Numbered from the stretch's first letter, positions 16,365-27,366 are shown. The stretch is 39,970 nt of DNA from Spirochaetia bacterium (GCA_030041455.1 JASHNV010000034.1:1-39970); one strand, 5' to 3'. Program-made: numbers and translations. Notes: generated by a model not told the origin, from the sequence alone.

Positions 16365-16665
16365 GCTGATCCCTTCTTTGGCGGACCTCGACGAGGACCC
16401 TCACCGAGACGCGAACGGCCTCGGTGCCGGGTCCCTCGGCGCGAAGCCCCGTGCCGAACGGCGCCACACGCGTCCGAGGCGAGCCGCCAGGGAAGCCCGG
16501 GCCCCGCGGGAGACCGGCCGGGCTCCTTCAGACAATTTCCTCGCTTTTCGCGACCTTTTCAAGGGGATCCCGGGCGCGCGCCTCCGGACGGCGTCGGGCT
16601 CCGAGGCGGGAAGCCGAAGCGGCCGCCTCTCAGGCGGTCTCGATCTTGGCGCCCGCTCGAGGACC
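16365..16665 (-). other. Non-coding gap with a hairpin after the NFACT gene
   Basis: No convincing gene. A 6-bp hairpin (CCGCCT, 3-base loop, AGGCGG at 16623-16637) lies about 30 bases beyond the NFACT stop on the minus strand but has no T-run. A weak promoter for the downstream membrane protein may exist: TTGAAA (16562-16557), 17 bases, GAAATT (16539-16534). Confidence 0.4.
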
Positions 16666-18111
16666 CTAGCCGAGCGTGCCGAGGAGCGAGTCTCGAACGT
16701 TGAAGAGGCGATCGAGCCGCTTCTCGTCGAGCGCGACCGAGAGGTTCTTTTCGTGGGTCGGCAGCACGAGGCCGAGCCTGCCTTCGCGGGGCCGCCTGAG
16801 ATGCTTGACTTGGGTGTAGTAGAGGTCGGCCCGGCCGCCTGCCTTCGCCTTGCTGTAGTAGAGCGCGAGGTTCGCGGCGTCGAGGAGAACCTCGAGGGGG
16901 AGGCTCTTCGCCGCGATGCTTTTGACGAACACGTACGCGCCGGGATAATCGCGGCTGTGCAGCCAGTAGTCGTTGCCCTTCACGTGCCTGCGAAGGAGCG
17001 CGTCGTTCTCGGTCGCCGATCGGCCGACGAGGATCGTGTAGGCGCCCGAGCGGTACTCGAGGCCCGGCCGCGTCTCCCGCGAGGCGCTCGCCTTCCGCTG
17101 GGTCTGCTGCTTCTCGAGTCGGCGCGCGTAGGCGGCGAGCTTTCGCGGGTCCTCGATCGCCGCGACCGACTCGCGATCCCTCGCGATGGCCTCGAGGAGC
17201 TTGCCGTGCTCGGCGATTTCCTCCCTCACGTTGGCGAGGCCCGATTTCGCCTTCTTGTACCGTTCGTAGTAGAGCGCCGCGTTCTCCCGCGCGCTCAGCT
17301 GTTCCTTGAGCGGAATCTCGATGCGCCCGCCGTTCGCGGCGAAGCTCTCCGCCGAAAGCCACCGGTCGCCGGGGCGCACGCTCGGGAGGTTGCTCATGAC
17401 GAGATCGCCGAGGGTCCTGAGCTCTTCGTAGTGCTCGTACTCCGAGAGCTTTCCCTCGAGCTCTGCGAGCGTGGACCGCACGCGCCTCTCGCGCTCGGCG
17501 AGGAGCTCGACCACGCTGGCCTTCAGCGTCTCGACGTCGCCGTGGCCGCCGAGACGGCCATAGGCGCGCTCGACGCGCTCGTTGAAGCTCCCGGCTCCGG
17601 GAAGGTCGCGCACCTCGTAGGCCTTCTCCGGCTTCCGCGCGAGCGACGCGAGGCCCTCGGGATCGAAGCGGCCGCCGGTCACCTCGCCTCGCGCGGGCCT
17701 GCGGTAGAACGCGTCGAGAATGACGCCCTCATCGTCGGTTGCGACGACGTTCGCCGCTCCGCTCCACAGACGGATCCAGAGCCTCGTCGCGACCTCGCCG
17801 TGGACGACCCTGAGCAGGATGATGCGCTCCGCGCCGAGCTGGCGGGCCTCGACGATCTTGCCGCCCTTGACGCGCGAGCGCAGGAACTGCGCGAAGCGCT
17901 GCAGCTTCTCGGGCTCCGCGATGTCGGCCCCGAGCCGGTGGAGGCGCGTTTTCCCCGGCGCGAGGGAGACGAGGAGCGCGAAGGGATCGGCGGGCCGGTA
18001 GAGCCCGAGGACGAGGGAGGAGAAATCGGGCTGGACAATCCGCTGGATGTGGCATCCGGCAAGCGCCAGCTCGGAGAGCACGAGGTCGATTTCGCGCCAA
18101 TTGAGCGACAC
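16666..18111 (-). CDS. NFACT-family RNA-binding protein (RqcH/FbpA-like)
   Basis: The NFACT protein has 481 residues, shorter than typical RqcH (about 570). Family members bind peptidyl-tRNA on obstructed 50S subunits and add C-terminal alanine tails in ribosome rescue; Gram-positive homologues are also described as fibronectin-binding proteins. The NFACT-N domain covers about 1-170. A coiled-coil region (about 195-345, rich in Glu, Leu and Arg) follows. The NFACT-R domain contains YTILVGRSATENDALLRR and DYWLHSRDYPGAYVFVKS (381-398), then TQVKHLRRPREGRLGLVLPTHEKNL. GTG 18111 follows AAGGAGG by five bases. It lies 15 bases after the macro-domain gene. Confidence 0.85.
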   Translation of the reverse strand: MSLNWREIDLVLSELALAGCHIQRIVQPDFSSLVLGLYRPADPFALLVSLAPGKTRLHRLGADIAEPEKLQRFAQFLRSRVKGGKIVEARQLGAERIILLRVVHGEVATRLWIRLWSGAANVVATDDEGVILDAFYRRPARGEVTGGRFDPEGLASLARKPEKAYEVRDLPGAGSFNERVERAYGRLGGHGDVETLKASVVELLAERERRVRSTLAELEGKLSEYEHYEELRTLGDLVMSNLPSVRPGDRWLSAESFAANGGRIEIPLKEQLSARENAALYYERYKKAKSGLANVREEIAEHGKLLEAIARDRESVAAIEDPRKLAAYARRLEKQQTQRKASASRETRPGLEYRSGAYTILVGRSATENDALLRRHVKGNDYWLHSRDYPGAYVFVKSIAAKSLPLEVLLDAANLALYYSKAKAGGRADLYYTQVKHLRRPREGRLGLVLPTHEKNLSVALDEKRLDRLFNVRDSLLGTLG

Positions 18112-18126
18112 GCGGCCTCCTTCCGG

Positions 18127-18672
18127 TCAGTCGAGGTCCCCGATCGAGGCGAGAAAAAGGTCCTGATCCGCGGAGAGGAAGAAGACCAGGTAGACGGTCC
18201 GGGGGAGCGCGTTCGCCGCGAGGTGCTCGCGGATCGCGCGGAAGGCGATCCGCGCGGCGAGCGGCTTCGGAAACCGATAGACGCCCGTCGAGATCGCGGG
18301 AAAGGCGACCGACGCGAGACGCTCCTCCGCCGCGATCGCGAGCGAGCTTCGGTAGGCGCTCGCGAGGGTCCGCTCCTCGCCCTCCGTTCCCCCCGCCCAG
18401 ATCGGACCGACCGTGTGGATCACCCGCCGGGCCTGAAGCCTGCCGCCGGTCGTCGCCACCGCTTCGCCCGCCGGAAGCCCGTCGGGGTAGCGGGAGCGCC
18501 TGATCTCCCGGCAGGCCTCGAGAATGGCGGGCCCGCCGCGGCGGTGGATCGCTCCGTCGACTCCCCCGCCGCCGAGGAGACCGCTGTTCGCGGCGTTGAC
18601 GATCGCGTCGGTCGTCATCTCGGTGATGTCCCCGGTCGTCACGAGGAGGCGGCCCTCAAGGAGCTCGATCAT
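18127..18672 (-). CDS. Macro-domain ADP-ribose hydrolase
   Basis: The single macro domain has 181 residues from ATG 18672. Macro domains bind ADP-ribose; this subgroup removes it from proteins or hydrolyses O-acetyl-ADP-ribose. GDIT is at 14-17, the catalytic-region NAANSGLLGGGGVDGAIH at 26-43, HTVGPIW follows, and AISTGVYRFPKPLAARIA contains the phosphate loop. The start lies inside the hisC 3' end (17-base overlap), pointing to translational coupling; no Shine-Dalgarno is visible. A TTG six bases earlier is a possible alternative start. Its presence between hisC and the NFACT gene is unusual. Confidence 0.9.
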   Translation of the reverse strand: MIELLEGRLLVTTGDITEMTTDAIVNAANSGLLGGGGVDGAIHRRGGPAILEACREIRRSRYPDGLPAGEAVATTGGRLQARRVIHTVGPIWAGGTEGEERTLASAYRSSLAIAAEERLASVAFPAISTGVYRFPKPLAARIAFRAIREHLAANALPRTVYLVFFLSADQDLFLASIGDLD

Positions 18673-19729
18673 CGGCAAGCGCGCGCATCTGCGCGAGCAG
18701 CGCGTCCATCTCGGCGTCGGTGCCGATCGTCACCCGGACGAAGTCGCGGATGCCTTGGATGTCGAAGTGGCGGACGAGGATCCCGCGCTCCTTCAGGGAG
18801 GAGTAGAGCTCCCGGCCCGAGCGGGCCGGCAGGGAGGCGAGGACGAAGTTCGCGCTCGACGGGAGAACCCGAAAACCGAGATTGCGCGCCGAGCGGGAGA
18901 AGCGCTCCCGGGTCGCCATCACCTTCCGGTTCATCTCTCGGTAATACGCGCTCGCCTTCGCCGCCGCGATCCCGACCGCCTGCGCGATCGCGTCGAGCGG
19001 GTAGGAGTTGAAAGCGTCCTTCGCCGCCTCGAGCGCCGCGATGAGCGGCTTCGCGCCGAAGGCGAAGCCGAGCCTCATGCCGGCGAGCGCGCGGCTTTTC
19101 GAGAAGGTCTGAACGACGAGGAGATTCTCGTGGCTCTCGACGAGCCCGACCACGCTCTCCCCGCCGAAGTCGACGTAGGCCTCGTCGACGAGGATCACCC
19201 GGTCGCGCGGATAGCGCTCGAGGAGGAGCTCGATCTCCCTCCGCGCCACCCCGATGCCGGTGGGCGCGTTGGGGTTCGCGAAGGCCGCGCCGCAGGAGCT
19301 CGGCTCCCCGACGAACCGGCGGGGATCGAAGGAGAGATCGGGCTCGAGGGGGATCCGCTTGAGCGGAATGCCGTAGAAATCGCAAAAGACGGGGTAGAAG
19401 CTGTAGGTGAACTCCGGGAGGAGCAGGGGGCCTCGCCCGCCCTCGAAAAAAGAAAAAAAGGCGAAGGAGAGGACCTCATCCGAGCCGTTGCCCGCGAAAA
19501 CGAGGTCGCGGGAGAGCCCGACCTCGGCCGCCACCGCCTCGCGCAGCCGCGAGGCGCTCGGATCCGGATAGCGGCGGAGGACGGCGGGATCGAAGCCCGA
19601 CAGGGCCGCGAAGACCTCCGGCGCCGGAGGGTAGGGGTTCTCGTTCGTGTTCAGCTTGATGTACTCTCGGCCCTGCGGTTGCTCGCCGGGGGTGTAGGGC
19701 ACGAGACGTCTCAATCGCTCGGAGATCAT
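18656..19729 (-). CDS. hisC: Histidinol-phosphate aminotransferase
   Basis: The PLP-dependent aminotransferase has 357 residues, the standard HisC length. It converts imidazole-acetol phosphate and glutamate to histidinol phosphate. KLNTNENPYPPAPEV is at 25-39, GNGSDEVL at 80-87, NPNAPTG at 152-158, the PLP aspartate in VDEAYVDF (Asp182), and the Schiff-base lysine is Lys211 in TFSKSRALAGMRLG. The C-terminal RPGRELY/VRVTIGT-type arginine region is present (FVRVTIGTDAE). ATG 19729 follows GGGAGGAG by five bases. It is separated from hisD by folC and a 195-base gap. Confidence 0.92.
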   Translation of the reverse strand: MISERLRRLVPYTPGEQPQGREYIKLNTNENPYPPAPEVFAALSGFDPAVLRRYPDPSASRLREAVAAEVGLSRDLVFAGNGSDEVLSFAFFSFFEGGRGPLLLPEFTYSFYPVFCDFYGIPLKRIPLEPDLSFDPRRFVGEPSSCGAAFANPNAPTGIGVARREIELLLERYPRDRVILVDEAYVDFGGESVVGLVESHENLLVVQTFSKSRALAGMRLGFAFGAKPLIAALEAAKDAFNSYPLDAIAQAVGIAAAKASAYYREMNRKVMATRERFSRSARNLGFRVLPSSANFVLASLPARSGRELYSSLKERGILVRHFDIQGIRDFVRVTIGTDAEMDALLAQMRALADDRAP

Positions 19730-19747
19730 CGCTCCTCCCGTACGTTG

Positions 19748-19777
19748 AGTGGAATCCCGAAGCGCCCGGGGTGTCAA
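19748..19777 (-). promoter_or_regulatory. Tentative promoter of hisC
   Basis: A perfect -35 box TTGACA occurs on the minus strand at 19777-19772. The best -10 match, TCCACT (19753-19748, 18-base spacing), is poor. The rest of the 195-base gap up to folC shows nothing I recognise. Confidence 0.35.
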
Positions 19778-19924
19778 GGACGGCGGGGAGGTCGATCGGC
19801 CCCTCTCGGGCTCGAAGACAGGATCCCGGCCGTGAACGCACCAGCGCTCCCCGCCTTCGCGACAGCTCGCGCCCCCTCCCGCGCTCGCCCCGCGGGCATC
19901 GGCGCGCAAGCTTCCCCAGGGAGG

Positions 19925-21319
19925 TTAGACCACGAGCCTGCGGATCTCCGCGACCATGTAGAACGAGCCGGTCACGAGGATCGGAAGACCCCTCGCCCCT
20001 CCCGACGCGCGCGACAGGCGCTCGGCCTCGGCGAGCGCCTCGCCGGGATCCTCGACGAGCCGGGTGGCGGGGTTTCTTCCGTGGAAGATCTCCGCGAGAG
20101 CCCGAGGATCGCTCTTCTTGAAGGTGCCCGGCGTGGAGATGATGATCCGGTCGAAGGCGGGCGCGAGGACGTCGGCCATGCCCTCGTGGTTTTTCCCCGT
20201 CACCGAGCCGAAGAGGAGGATGGACGGCGAGGGAAAGAGCTTTCGATACGAGGAGAGCAGGCGCGAGACGGAGACCGGCGTGTGCGCGACGTCGAGAACG
20301 ATCGTCCCGCCCGGCCGCTCGATCACCTCCATGCGGCCCGGAAGGCGGGCGAAGGCGAGCCCTTCGGCCAAGGCCGCCTCGGTGAGCCTCGGCCAGTCGT
20401 CCGGCCGATCCTCCGCGCCTTGGCCGCCGAAGAGCGTCCTCGCCGCGAGCAGGGCGAGCGCGGCGTTCTCGGCTTGGACCTCGCCGGGCATCGCGAGGAG
20501 GAACGCATCGGTGCCTGGCCGCCCTGCGGCCTCCCGCCACGTGACCGCCGCGCGAGAAGCCTCAAGGCCGAGCGCGACGTCGATGCTTTCGACCTCGTCG
20601 GCGAGGAACCTGATCGGCGCCCGCCTGAGGGCGCCGGTGGCGGCGAAGACGGCGCGCACCTCCGGGTGCTGGTAGCCCGAGAACGCGGGCACCGAGTCCT
20701 TGATGATTCCGGCCTTCTCGGTGGCGATCTGCGGAAGGGTGGTGCCGAGGAGGTCGGTGTGCTCGAGCTCGACGGGCGTGAGGAGGCAGGCGACCGGCGT
20801 GATGACGTTGGTCGCGTCGAGCCTGCCTCCTATGCCGGTTTCGATGACCGCCCACTTGCAACCGGCTTCGCGGAACATGATGAAGGCGAGGAGCGTGAGG
20901 AGCTCGAAGGTCGTCGCTTCCCCGCGTCCGGCGAGCGCGTCGGCGCCGAGCGAGGCGATGCGCGCGAGAATCCGGTTGATGCCGTCGACATAGGCGTCGT
21001 CGTCGAAGAAGGCTCCCGAGAGGGTGATGCGCTCGCGATAGGTGGCGACGTGCGGGGAGGCGTAGAGACCGGTCTTGATTCCCGCGGCTTTCAAGATCGA
21101 GGCGACGAAGAGCGCCGTCGAGCCCTTGCCCTTTGATCCGGCGAGGTGAATGGAACGGAAGTCGCGCTCCGGATGGCCGAAGAGATCGAGGAGCGCGCGC
21201 ATCCGGTCGAGGCGGTAGGCTCGAACCGGCTGGCTGTCGGTGCGCTCGAAGTTCGTGAAGGACTCGATGTAGGCGAAGCCTTCGTCGACGGACTCGATCC
21301 TCCGGATGACCTCGGGCAT
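19925..21319 (-). CDS. folC: Folylpolyglutamate/dihydrofolate synthase
   Basis: The Mur-ligase-like enzyme has 464 residues. It adds glutamate to dihydropteroate or folates using ATP. The P-loop GSKGKGST is at 61-68, YASPHVATYRERI at 86-98, the metal/ATP signature ETGIGGRLDATN at 160-171, LEHTDLLGTTLPQIATEKAGII follows, and VLDVAHTP marks the C-terminal domain. Whether it has both activities is not visible. ATG 21319 has an ideal Shine-Dalgarno (AAGGAGGT, seven bases upstream) and lies 13 bases after hisD, so the two are co-transcribed. Confidence 0.93.
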   Translation of the reverse strand: MPEVIRRIESVDEGFAYIESFTNFERTDSQPVRAYRLDRMRALLDLFGHPERDFRSIHLAGSKGKGSTALFVASILKAAGIKTGLYASPHVATYRERITLSGAFFDDDAYVDGINRILARIASLGADALAGRGEATTFELLTLLAFIMFREAGCKWAVIETGIGGRLDATNVITPVACLLTPVELEHTDLLGTTLPQIATEKAGIIKDSVPAFSGYQHPEVRAVFAATGALRRAPIRFLADEVESIDVALGLEASRAAVTWREAAGRPGTDAFLLAMPGEVQAENAALALLAARTLFGGQGAEDRPDDWPRLTEAALAEGLAFARLPGRMEVIERPGGTIVLDVAHTPVSVSRLLSSYRKLFPSPSILLFGSVTGKNHEGMADVLAPAFDRIIISTPGTFKKSDPRALAEIFHGRNPATRLVEDPGEALAEAERLSRASGGARGLPILVTGSFYMVAEIRRLVV

Positions 21320-21332
21320 TGCGCTGACCTCC

Positions 21333-22649
21333 TTAGGGCGCCGTCGGCCCGCCGTCGCGCCGTCTGATCGCCGCGGCGTGGGCGGGGAAGCCCTCGTAGT
21401 CGGCGAGCGCCGTCACGTGGGGCGCGAGGTCGCGGAGGCCTTCGCTCGTCGCGAAGACGACCGAGGTGCGCTTCATGAAGTCCCTCACGGAAACCGGCGA
21501 CCAGGTTTTCGCCCTGCCGCCGGTCGGCAGGACCGCGTTCGCGCCGATCGCGTAGTTCGCGGCGGAAAAAGGGGTGTGCTCCCCGAGCAGGATCTCCCCC
21601 GCGTGGCGGATGGAGGAGAGCGCGGCGAACGGCTCTCGCGTGCGGATCTGCAGGTGTTCGGGGGAGAACTCGTTCACGAAGGCGATCGCCTCCTCCATGT
21701 CGCCGGTGACGAGCACGCCCCCGTAGCCTGAGAGCACGTCGCCCACGTAGGTCCGGCGCGGCTCGCTCATCGTCGCGGCGAGCGCCTCGACATGGGAGGC
21801 GACGCGCTCGGCGAGCGTCTCGGAGGGCGTGACGAGGAGCGCGGAGGAATCCGAGCCGTGCTCCGCCTCGATCATGAGGTCGAGCGCGACCGTGTAGGGA
21901 TCCGGGGAGTCGTCGGCGAGAATGATCGATTCCGAGGGCCCGGCGGGGACTCCGCCGTCGATCACGGAGGAGAGGAGGCGCTTCGCCGCGGCGACGTACC
22001 GGCTGCCGGGGCCGACGACCTTCGCGACCGGCCGGATGCTCTCGGTGCCGTAGGCGAGCGCGGCGATCGCCTGGGCGCCGCCCGAGCGGTAGACCTCCTC
22101 GACCCCGCAGAGCTCCGCCGCGACGAGGCAGGCCGCGTCGACCGCGCCTGAGGGCTCGGGGGGCGTGACGATCCTGATCTCCTCGACCCCGGCGATTCGC
22201 GCGGGGATCGCGAGCATGTAGAGCATCGACGGAAAGCTCCCCCGGCCGCGCGGCACGTAGAGCCCCGCCGAGGGGATGGGGGTCGCGCGCTCCGCGGCGT
22301 AGAGTCCGGGGCGAACCTCGATGAGGTCCGCGGCTCGGGGCCGCTGGTGCTCGTGAAAGCGGCGGACGTTCTCGATCGCGTAGTCGAGCGCCGAGCGCAC
22401 CCGGGCCGGGAGCGTCTCGCGGGCCCGCCGAAACTCGTCCCGCTCGACGCGAAGCGGCAGGCGGCCGAGCTCCGCTCGGTCGAGCTCTCGGGCGAGGGCG
22501 CGCAGCGCGGCGTCCCCCTCGGCCCTCACCCGCTCGATGATGCCCCGCACGGCGGGAAGCACCTCTTCGATGTCGCTTTCCGAGCGCTTGAGCACCCTCT
22601 CGCGCTCTTCGGCGCCGAGCCGGTCCCAGCGACGTATCCGCACGTTCAT
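21333..22649 (-). CDS. hisD: Histidinol dehydrogenase
   Basis: HisD, 438 residues. It oxidises histidinol to histidine in two NAD-dependent steps with a bound zinc. Recognisable blocks are IPSAGLYVPRGRGSFPSMLYMLAIPARIAGV, YRSGGAQAIAALAYGT, KVVGPGSRYVAAAKR, IDGGVPAGPSESIILAD, AEHGSDSSALLVT and NEFSPEHLQI, which holds the catalytic Glu-His pair. ATG 22649 follows GGGGAGGT by ten bases. An in-frame TTG at 22715 with an SD-like stretch is rejected because it lies in the -35 box of the likely promoter. Confidence 0.94.
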   Translation of the reverse strand: MNVRIRRWDRLGAEERERVLKRSESDIEEVLPAVRGIIERVRAEGDAALRALARELDRAELGRLPLRVERDEFRRARETLPARVRSALDYAIENVRRFHEHQRPRAADLIEVRPGLYAAERATPIPSAGLYVPRGRGSFPSMLYMLAIPARIAGVEEIRIVTPPEPSGAVDAACLVAAELCGVEEVYRSGGAQAIAALAYGTESIRPVAKVVGPGSRYVAAAKRLLSSVIDGGVPAGPSESIILADDSPDPYTVALDLMIEAEHGSDSSALLVTPSETLAERVASHVEALAATMSEPRRTYVGDVLSGYGGVLVTGDMEEAIAFVNEFSPEHLQIRTREPFAALSSIRHAGEILLGEHTPFSAANYAIGANAVLPTGGRAKTWSPVSVRDFMKRTSVVFATSEGLRDLAPHVTALADYEGFPAHAAAIRRRDGGPTAP

Positions 22650-22686
22650 GGCTTGCCGCGACCTCCCCGGGAGCTGGCCCCCGGCC

Positions 22687-22715
22687 ACTGTAGTCGAGAG
22701 CTCGATTTTGTTCAA
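22687..22715 (-). promoter_or_regulatory. Promoter of hisD-folC
   Basis: On the minus strand TTGAAC (22715-22710), 17 bases, then TACAGT (22692-22687). The predicted start near 22680 gives about 31 bases of leader containing the hisD Shine-Dalgarno. It stands back to back with the acnA promoter. Confidence 0.55.
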
Positions 22716-22739
22716 CTTTCCTCCGGAGGAGCTCTCATC

Positions 22740-22768
22740 TTGTCAAAGGGGTCGCCTTTTAGGATATT
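22740..22768 (+). promoter_or_regulatory. Promoter of acnA
   Basis: TTGTCA (22740-22745), a 17-base spacer and GATATT (22763-22768). The predicted start near 22775 leaves about 39 bases of leader with GAGGAG before ATG 22814. An AGGAGGT at 22769 lies at the start site and is probably not used for ribosome binding. Confidence 0.55.
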
Positions 22769-22813
22769 AGGAGGTACCCCGCACGGACAGGTGCACTCGA
22801 GGAGCCTCAACCT

Positions 22814-25489
<2,676 letters not shown>

Positions 25490-26006
25490 CCCGACGCGCA
25501 ACCGATCCGGGGCTTCGCCTGCGGGAACGCGTCGCGACGGAATCGGGCTCCCGCGCCAGGATCCGGGGTCGAACTCGAGCAGTCCTCATTGTTTCCGCAC
25601 ACGAACACGCAACCATCGGCCTTCGATGACGAAGGGCAGAACGGAGAACGCGGCCCGTGGTCCCGAGGCTCACCGGGTCCGGACGAGCCTTTTCGAGGGC
25701 TCGGCCGCCTCGATCGCGTAGGAGCTCACCCTCCTCCCGTCGGCCTCGCCTGCGGCAGGACGTCGAACCGGCTGCCGCGGCGTGGTACCCCTTCTCGCAC
25801 GCATACGCACACGCTCGACCGACGGTCAGGCTCCCGTCTTTTCGGAGGCGGTGTGCGGCGAGGCGTGAGCTTCACGGAATCGACCGAGACCGGTCGCCAT
25901 CCGCGTGCGCCCTGTGACGTTTCGTGCCGGTCGCGCCGCTCATGGCGAGCCGCCTGAGGCTCAGGTCTAGGACCTCGGGAGCGGACCCCGCCCGGGTCTC
26001 GTGCCG
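25490..26006 (+). other. Long non-coding gap after acnA
   Basis: About 500 bases without a convincing gene. A possible acnA terminator is GACGG (25821-25825), an 8-base loop, CCGTC (25834-25838) and TTTT, but it lies 330 bases beyond the stop and is weak. No tRNA fold, repeat or mobile-element remnant is visible. The length is unusual for this compact region. Confidence 0.5.
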
Positions 26007-26034
26007 TATTGTAATTAAGTCACTTGACATAATT
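26007..26034 (+). promoter_or_regulatory. Operator A: palindrome over the -35 box of the sulfate-transport operon
   Basis: At 26013-26034 the left half AATTAAGTCA, a 2-base centre CT and the right half TGACATAATT pair at nine of ten positions. Read on the minus strand, 26027-26007 gives GTGACTTAAT followed by T and ACAATA, almost the same as operator B at 30161-30182. The palindrome overlaps TTGACA (26024-26029), the position expected of a repressor site. The regulator is unknown and not encoded in the window. Confidence 0.7.
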
Positions 26035-26052
26035 GAGTATATCGCGTATAGG
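26024..26052 (+). promoter_or_regulatory. Promoter of sbp-cysTWA
   Basis: TTGACA (26024-26029), a 17-base spacer and TATAGG (26047-26052) give a strong vegetative promoter in an island of A+T-rich sequence. The predicted start near 26059 implies a leader of about 245 bases before sbp. Confidence 0.75.
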
Positions 26053-26091
26053 AAACCGGCTCGAACGTACCGAGCTCCAAAGGAGGAGCGC

Positions 26092-26127
26092 ATGGCGGCG
26101 CCCTTGAAATGTCCGTGTCGTCGCTAG
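26092..26127 (+). CDS. Cysteine-containing leader peptide
   Basis: An ATG with a strong Shine-Dalgarno (AAAGGAGGAG, 26079-26088) opens an 11-codon frame, MAAPLKCPCRR, ending at TAG 26125-26127. Two of the last five residues are cysteine, the end product of the pathway, and both use TGT, whereas cysH uses only TGC. Its place in the leader of a sulfate-import operon, immediately before a stable hairpin, fits a cysteine-sensing leader peptide. Comparable cysteine leader peptides are known in actinobacteria; I know of none described in spirochaetes. Confidence 0.6.
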   Translation: MAAPLKCPCRR

Positions 26128-26299
26128 TCCCCGCGAAGGCCGGGACCCCGGTCACGGGAGGCCGCACGGACCTCTCGCGGGGATAGGCCATCGTCTCTGG
26201 GACCTCGACGAGACGCGGCTTCGCGTTGAAAGCGGACGGAGCGAGGTCCTCCCGTGTTCAATTTTCTTATTTCGACAATCTACGGCTGGAATTGGAGGA
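26128..26299 (+). promoter_or_regulatory. Structured leader (candidate attenuator) of sbp-cysTWA
   Basis: TCCCCGCGA (26128-26136), starting one base after the leader-peptide stop, pairs perfectly with TCGCGGGGA (26175-26183); AGG/CCT inside extends the stem past a bulge. A second hairpin pairs CGTCTC (26192-26197) with GAGACG (26210-26215). Further on, TCCTCC (26247-26252) is complementary to the sbp Shine-Dalgarno GGAGGA (26294-26299), and CAATT (26259-26263) to AATTG (26290-26294), allowing ribosome-site occlusion. No T-run follows the first hairpin, so intrinsic termination is not evident. It matches no riboswitch I know. Confidence 0.5.
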
Positions 26300-26304
26300 A
26301 TGCT

Positions 26305-27366
26305 ATGGCCGCACAGAGAAACATCAGGTCGCTCGCTTCGATCGTCGCGCTTCTCGCGACCTTCGTGCTCGCCGGGGTTCCCGCGTACGCGTCGGGAAAC
26401 AGCGAGACGCAAGCCTCGGCCGCGGGCTCGACGGGCACCGTCAAGCTGCTCAACGTCTCCTATGATCCGACGCGGGAGCTCTATGAGGACATCAACGCGG
26501 CGTTCGAGAAGTACTGGAAGGACAAGACCGGGCAGACCGTGGAGATCGAGCAGTCGCACGGCGGCTCGGGCGCCCAGGCGCGCGCGGTCATCGACGGTCT
26601 CGAAGCCGACGTCGTCACCCTCGCGCTCGCCTACGACATCGACGCGATCGCGGCGCACGGTCTGATCTCGCCGGACTGGCAGTCGCGCCTTCCGGACAAC
26701 AGCACGCCCTACACCTCGACCATCGTCTTCCTCGTGCGGGCGGGCAACCCGAAGGGCATCAAGGACTGGGACGATCTCGCGAAGCCGGGCGTCTCGGTCA
26801 TCACGCCGAACCCCAAGACCTCAGGCGGCGCCCGTTGGAACTACCTCGCGGCATGGGGCTACGCGCTGAAGCACGACGGAGGCGACCAGGCGCAAGCGGA
26901 GGCCTTCGTGCGCGCCGTCTACAAGAACGTTCCGGTTCTCGACTCGGGCGCTCGCGGATCGACCACGACCTTCGTCCAGCGCGGGATCGGCGACGTGCTC
27001 GTCGCGTGGGAGAACGAAGCCTTTCTCGCGCTGAAGGAGCAGGGAGCCGGCAGCTTCCAGATCGTCGTCCCCTCGGTCTCGATCCTCGCCGAGCCGCCGG
27101 TCGCGGTGGTCGACAAGAACGTCGACAAACACGGCACCCGGGCGGTCGCCGAGGCCTACCTTCGGTTCCTCTACACGCCCGAGGCGCAGACGATCGAGGC
27201 GCGGAACTTCTATCGGCCGAGGCTCCAATCGGTGGCGTCGGCCTTCTCGAGCCAGTTTCCGAAGGTCGAGCTCCTCACGATCGATCAGTTCGGCGGGTGG
27301 GCGGCGGCCCAGAAGACCCACTTCGCCGACGGCGGGATCTTCGATCAGATCTACCAGGTCCAATAG
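26305..27366 (+). CDS. sbp: Sulfate-binding periplasmic protein
   Basis: The protein has 353 residues including a Sec signal peptide: MAAQRNIRS, the hydrophobic [16 protein letters not shown], then AYA before SGNSET, with cleavage likely after Ala30. There is no lipobox cysteine. It is the sulfate/thiosulfate solute-binding protein of the CysPTWA/Sbp-CysTWA importer. [101 protein letters not shown] and FLYTPEAQ are characteristic of the family. ATG 26305 follows GGAGGA by five bases. It lies three bases before cysT. Expression is probably controlled by operator A and the structured leader. Confidence 0.93.
   Translation: MAAQRNIRSLASIVALLATFVLAGVPAYASGNSETQASAAGSTGTVKLLNVSYDPTRELYEDINAAFEKYWKDKTGQTVEIEQSHGGSGAQARAVIDGLEADVVTLALAYDIDAIAAHGLISPDWQSRLPDNSTPYTSTIVFLVRAGNPKGIKDWDDLAKPGVSVITPNPKTSGGARWNYLAAWGYALKHDGGDQAQAEAFVRAVYKNVPVLDSGARGSTTTFVQRGIGDVLVAWENEAFLALKEQGAGSFQIVVPSVSILAEPPVAVVDKNVDKHGTRAVAEAYLRFLYTPEAQTIEARNFYRPRLQSVASAFSSQFPKVELLTIDQFGGWAAAQKTHFADGGIFDQIYQVQ

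Noticed and set aside
16252-21136. Very long plus-strand open frames opposite the NFACT, hisC and folC genes
   Set aside because: They run antisense to well-identified genes, are rich in Arg, Glu and Asp repeats with no motifs, and arise because GC-biased third positions remove stop codons from the opposite strand.
22650-22715. Upstream TTG start for hisD with an SD-like GGAGGA
   Set aside because: The TTG is part of a TTGAAC -35 box with a matching -10 box; the start at 22649 has its own Shine-Dalgarno inside the predicted transcript.
26128-26183. Known riboswitch (SAM or other) in the sbp leader
   Set aside because: None of the conserved core sequences of SAM, cobalamin or similar riboswitches that I know can be found; it is kept only as an unassigned structured leader.
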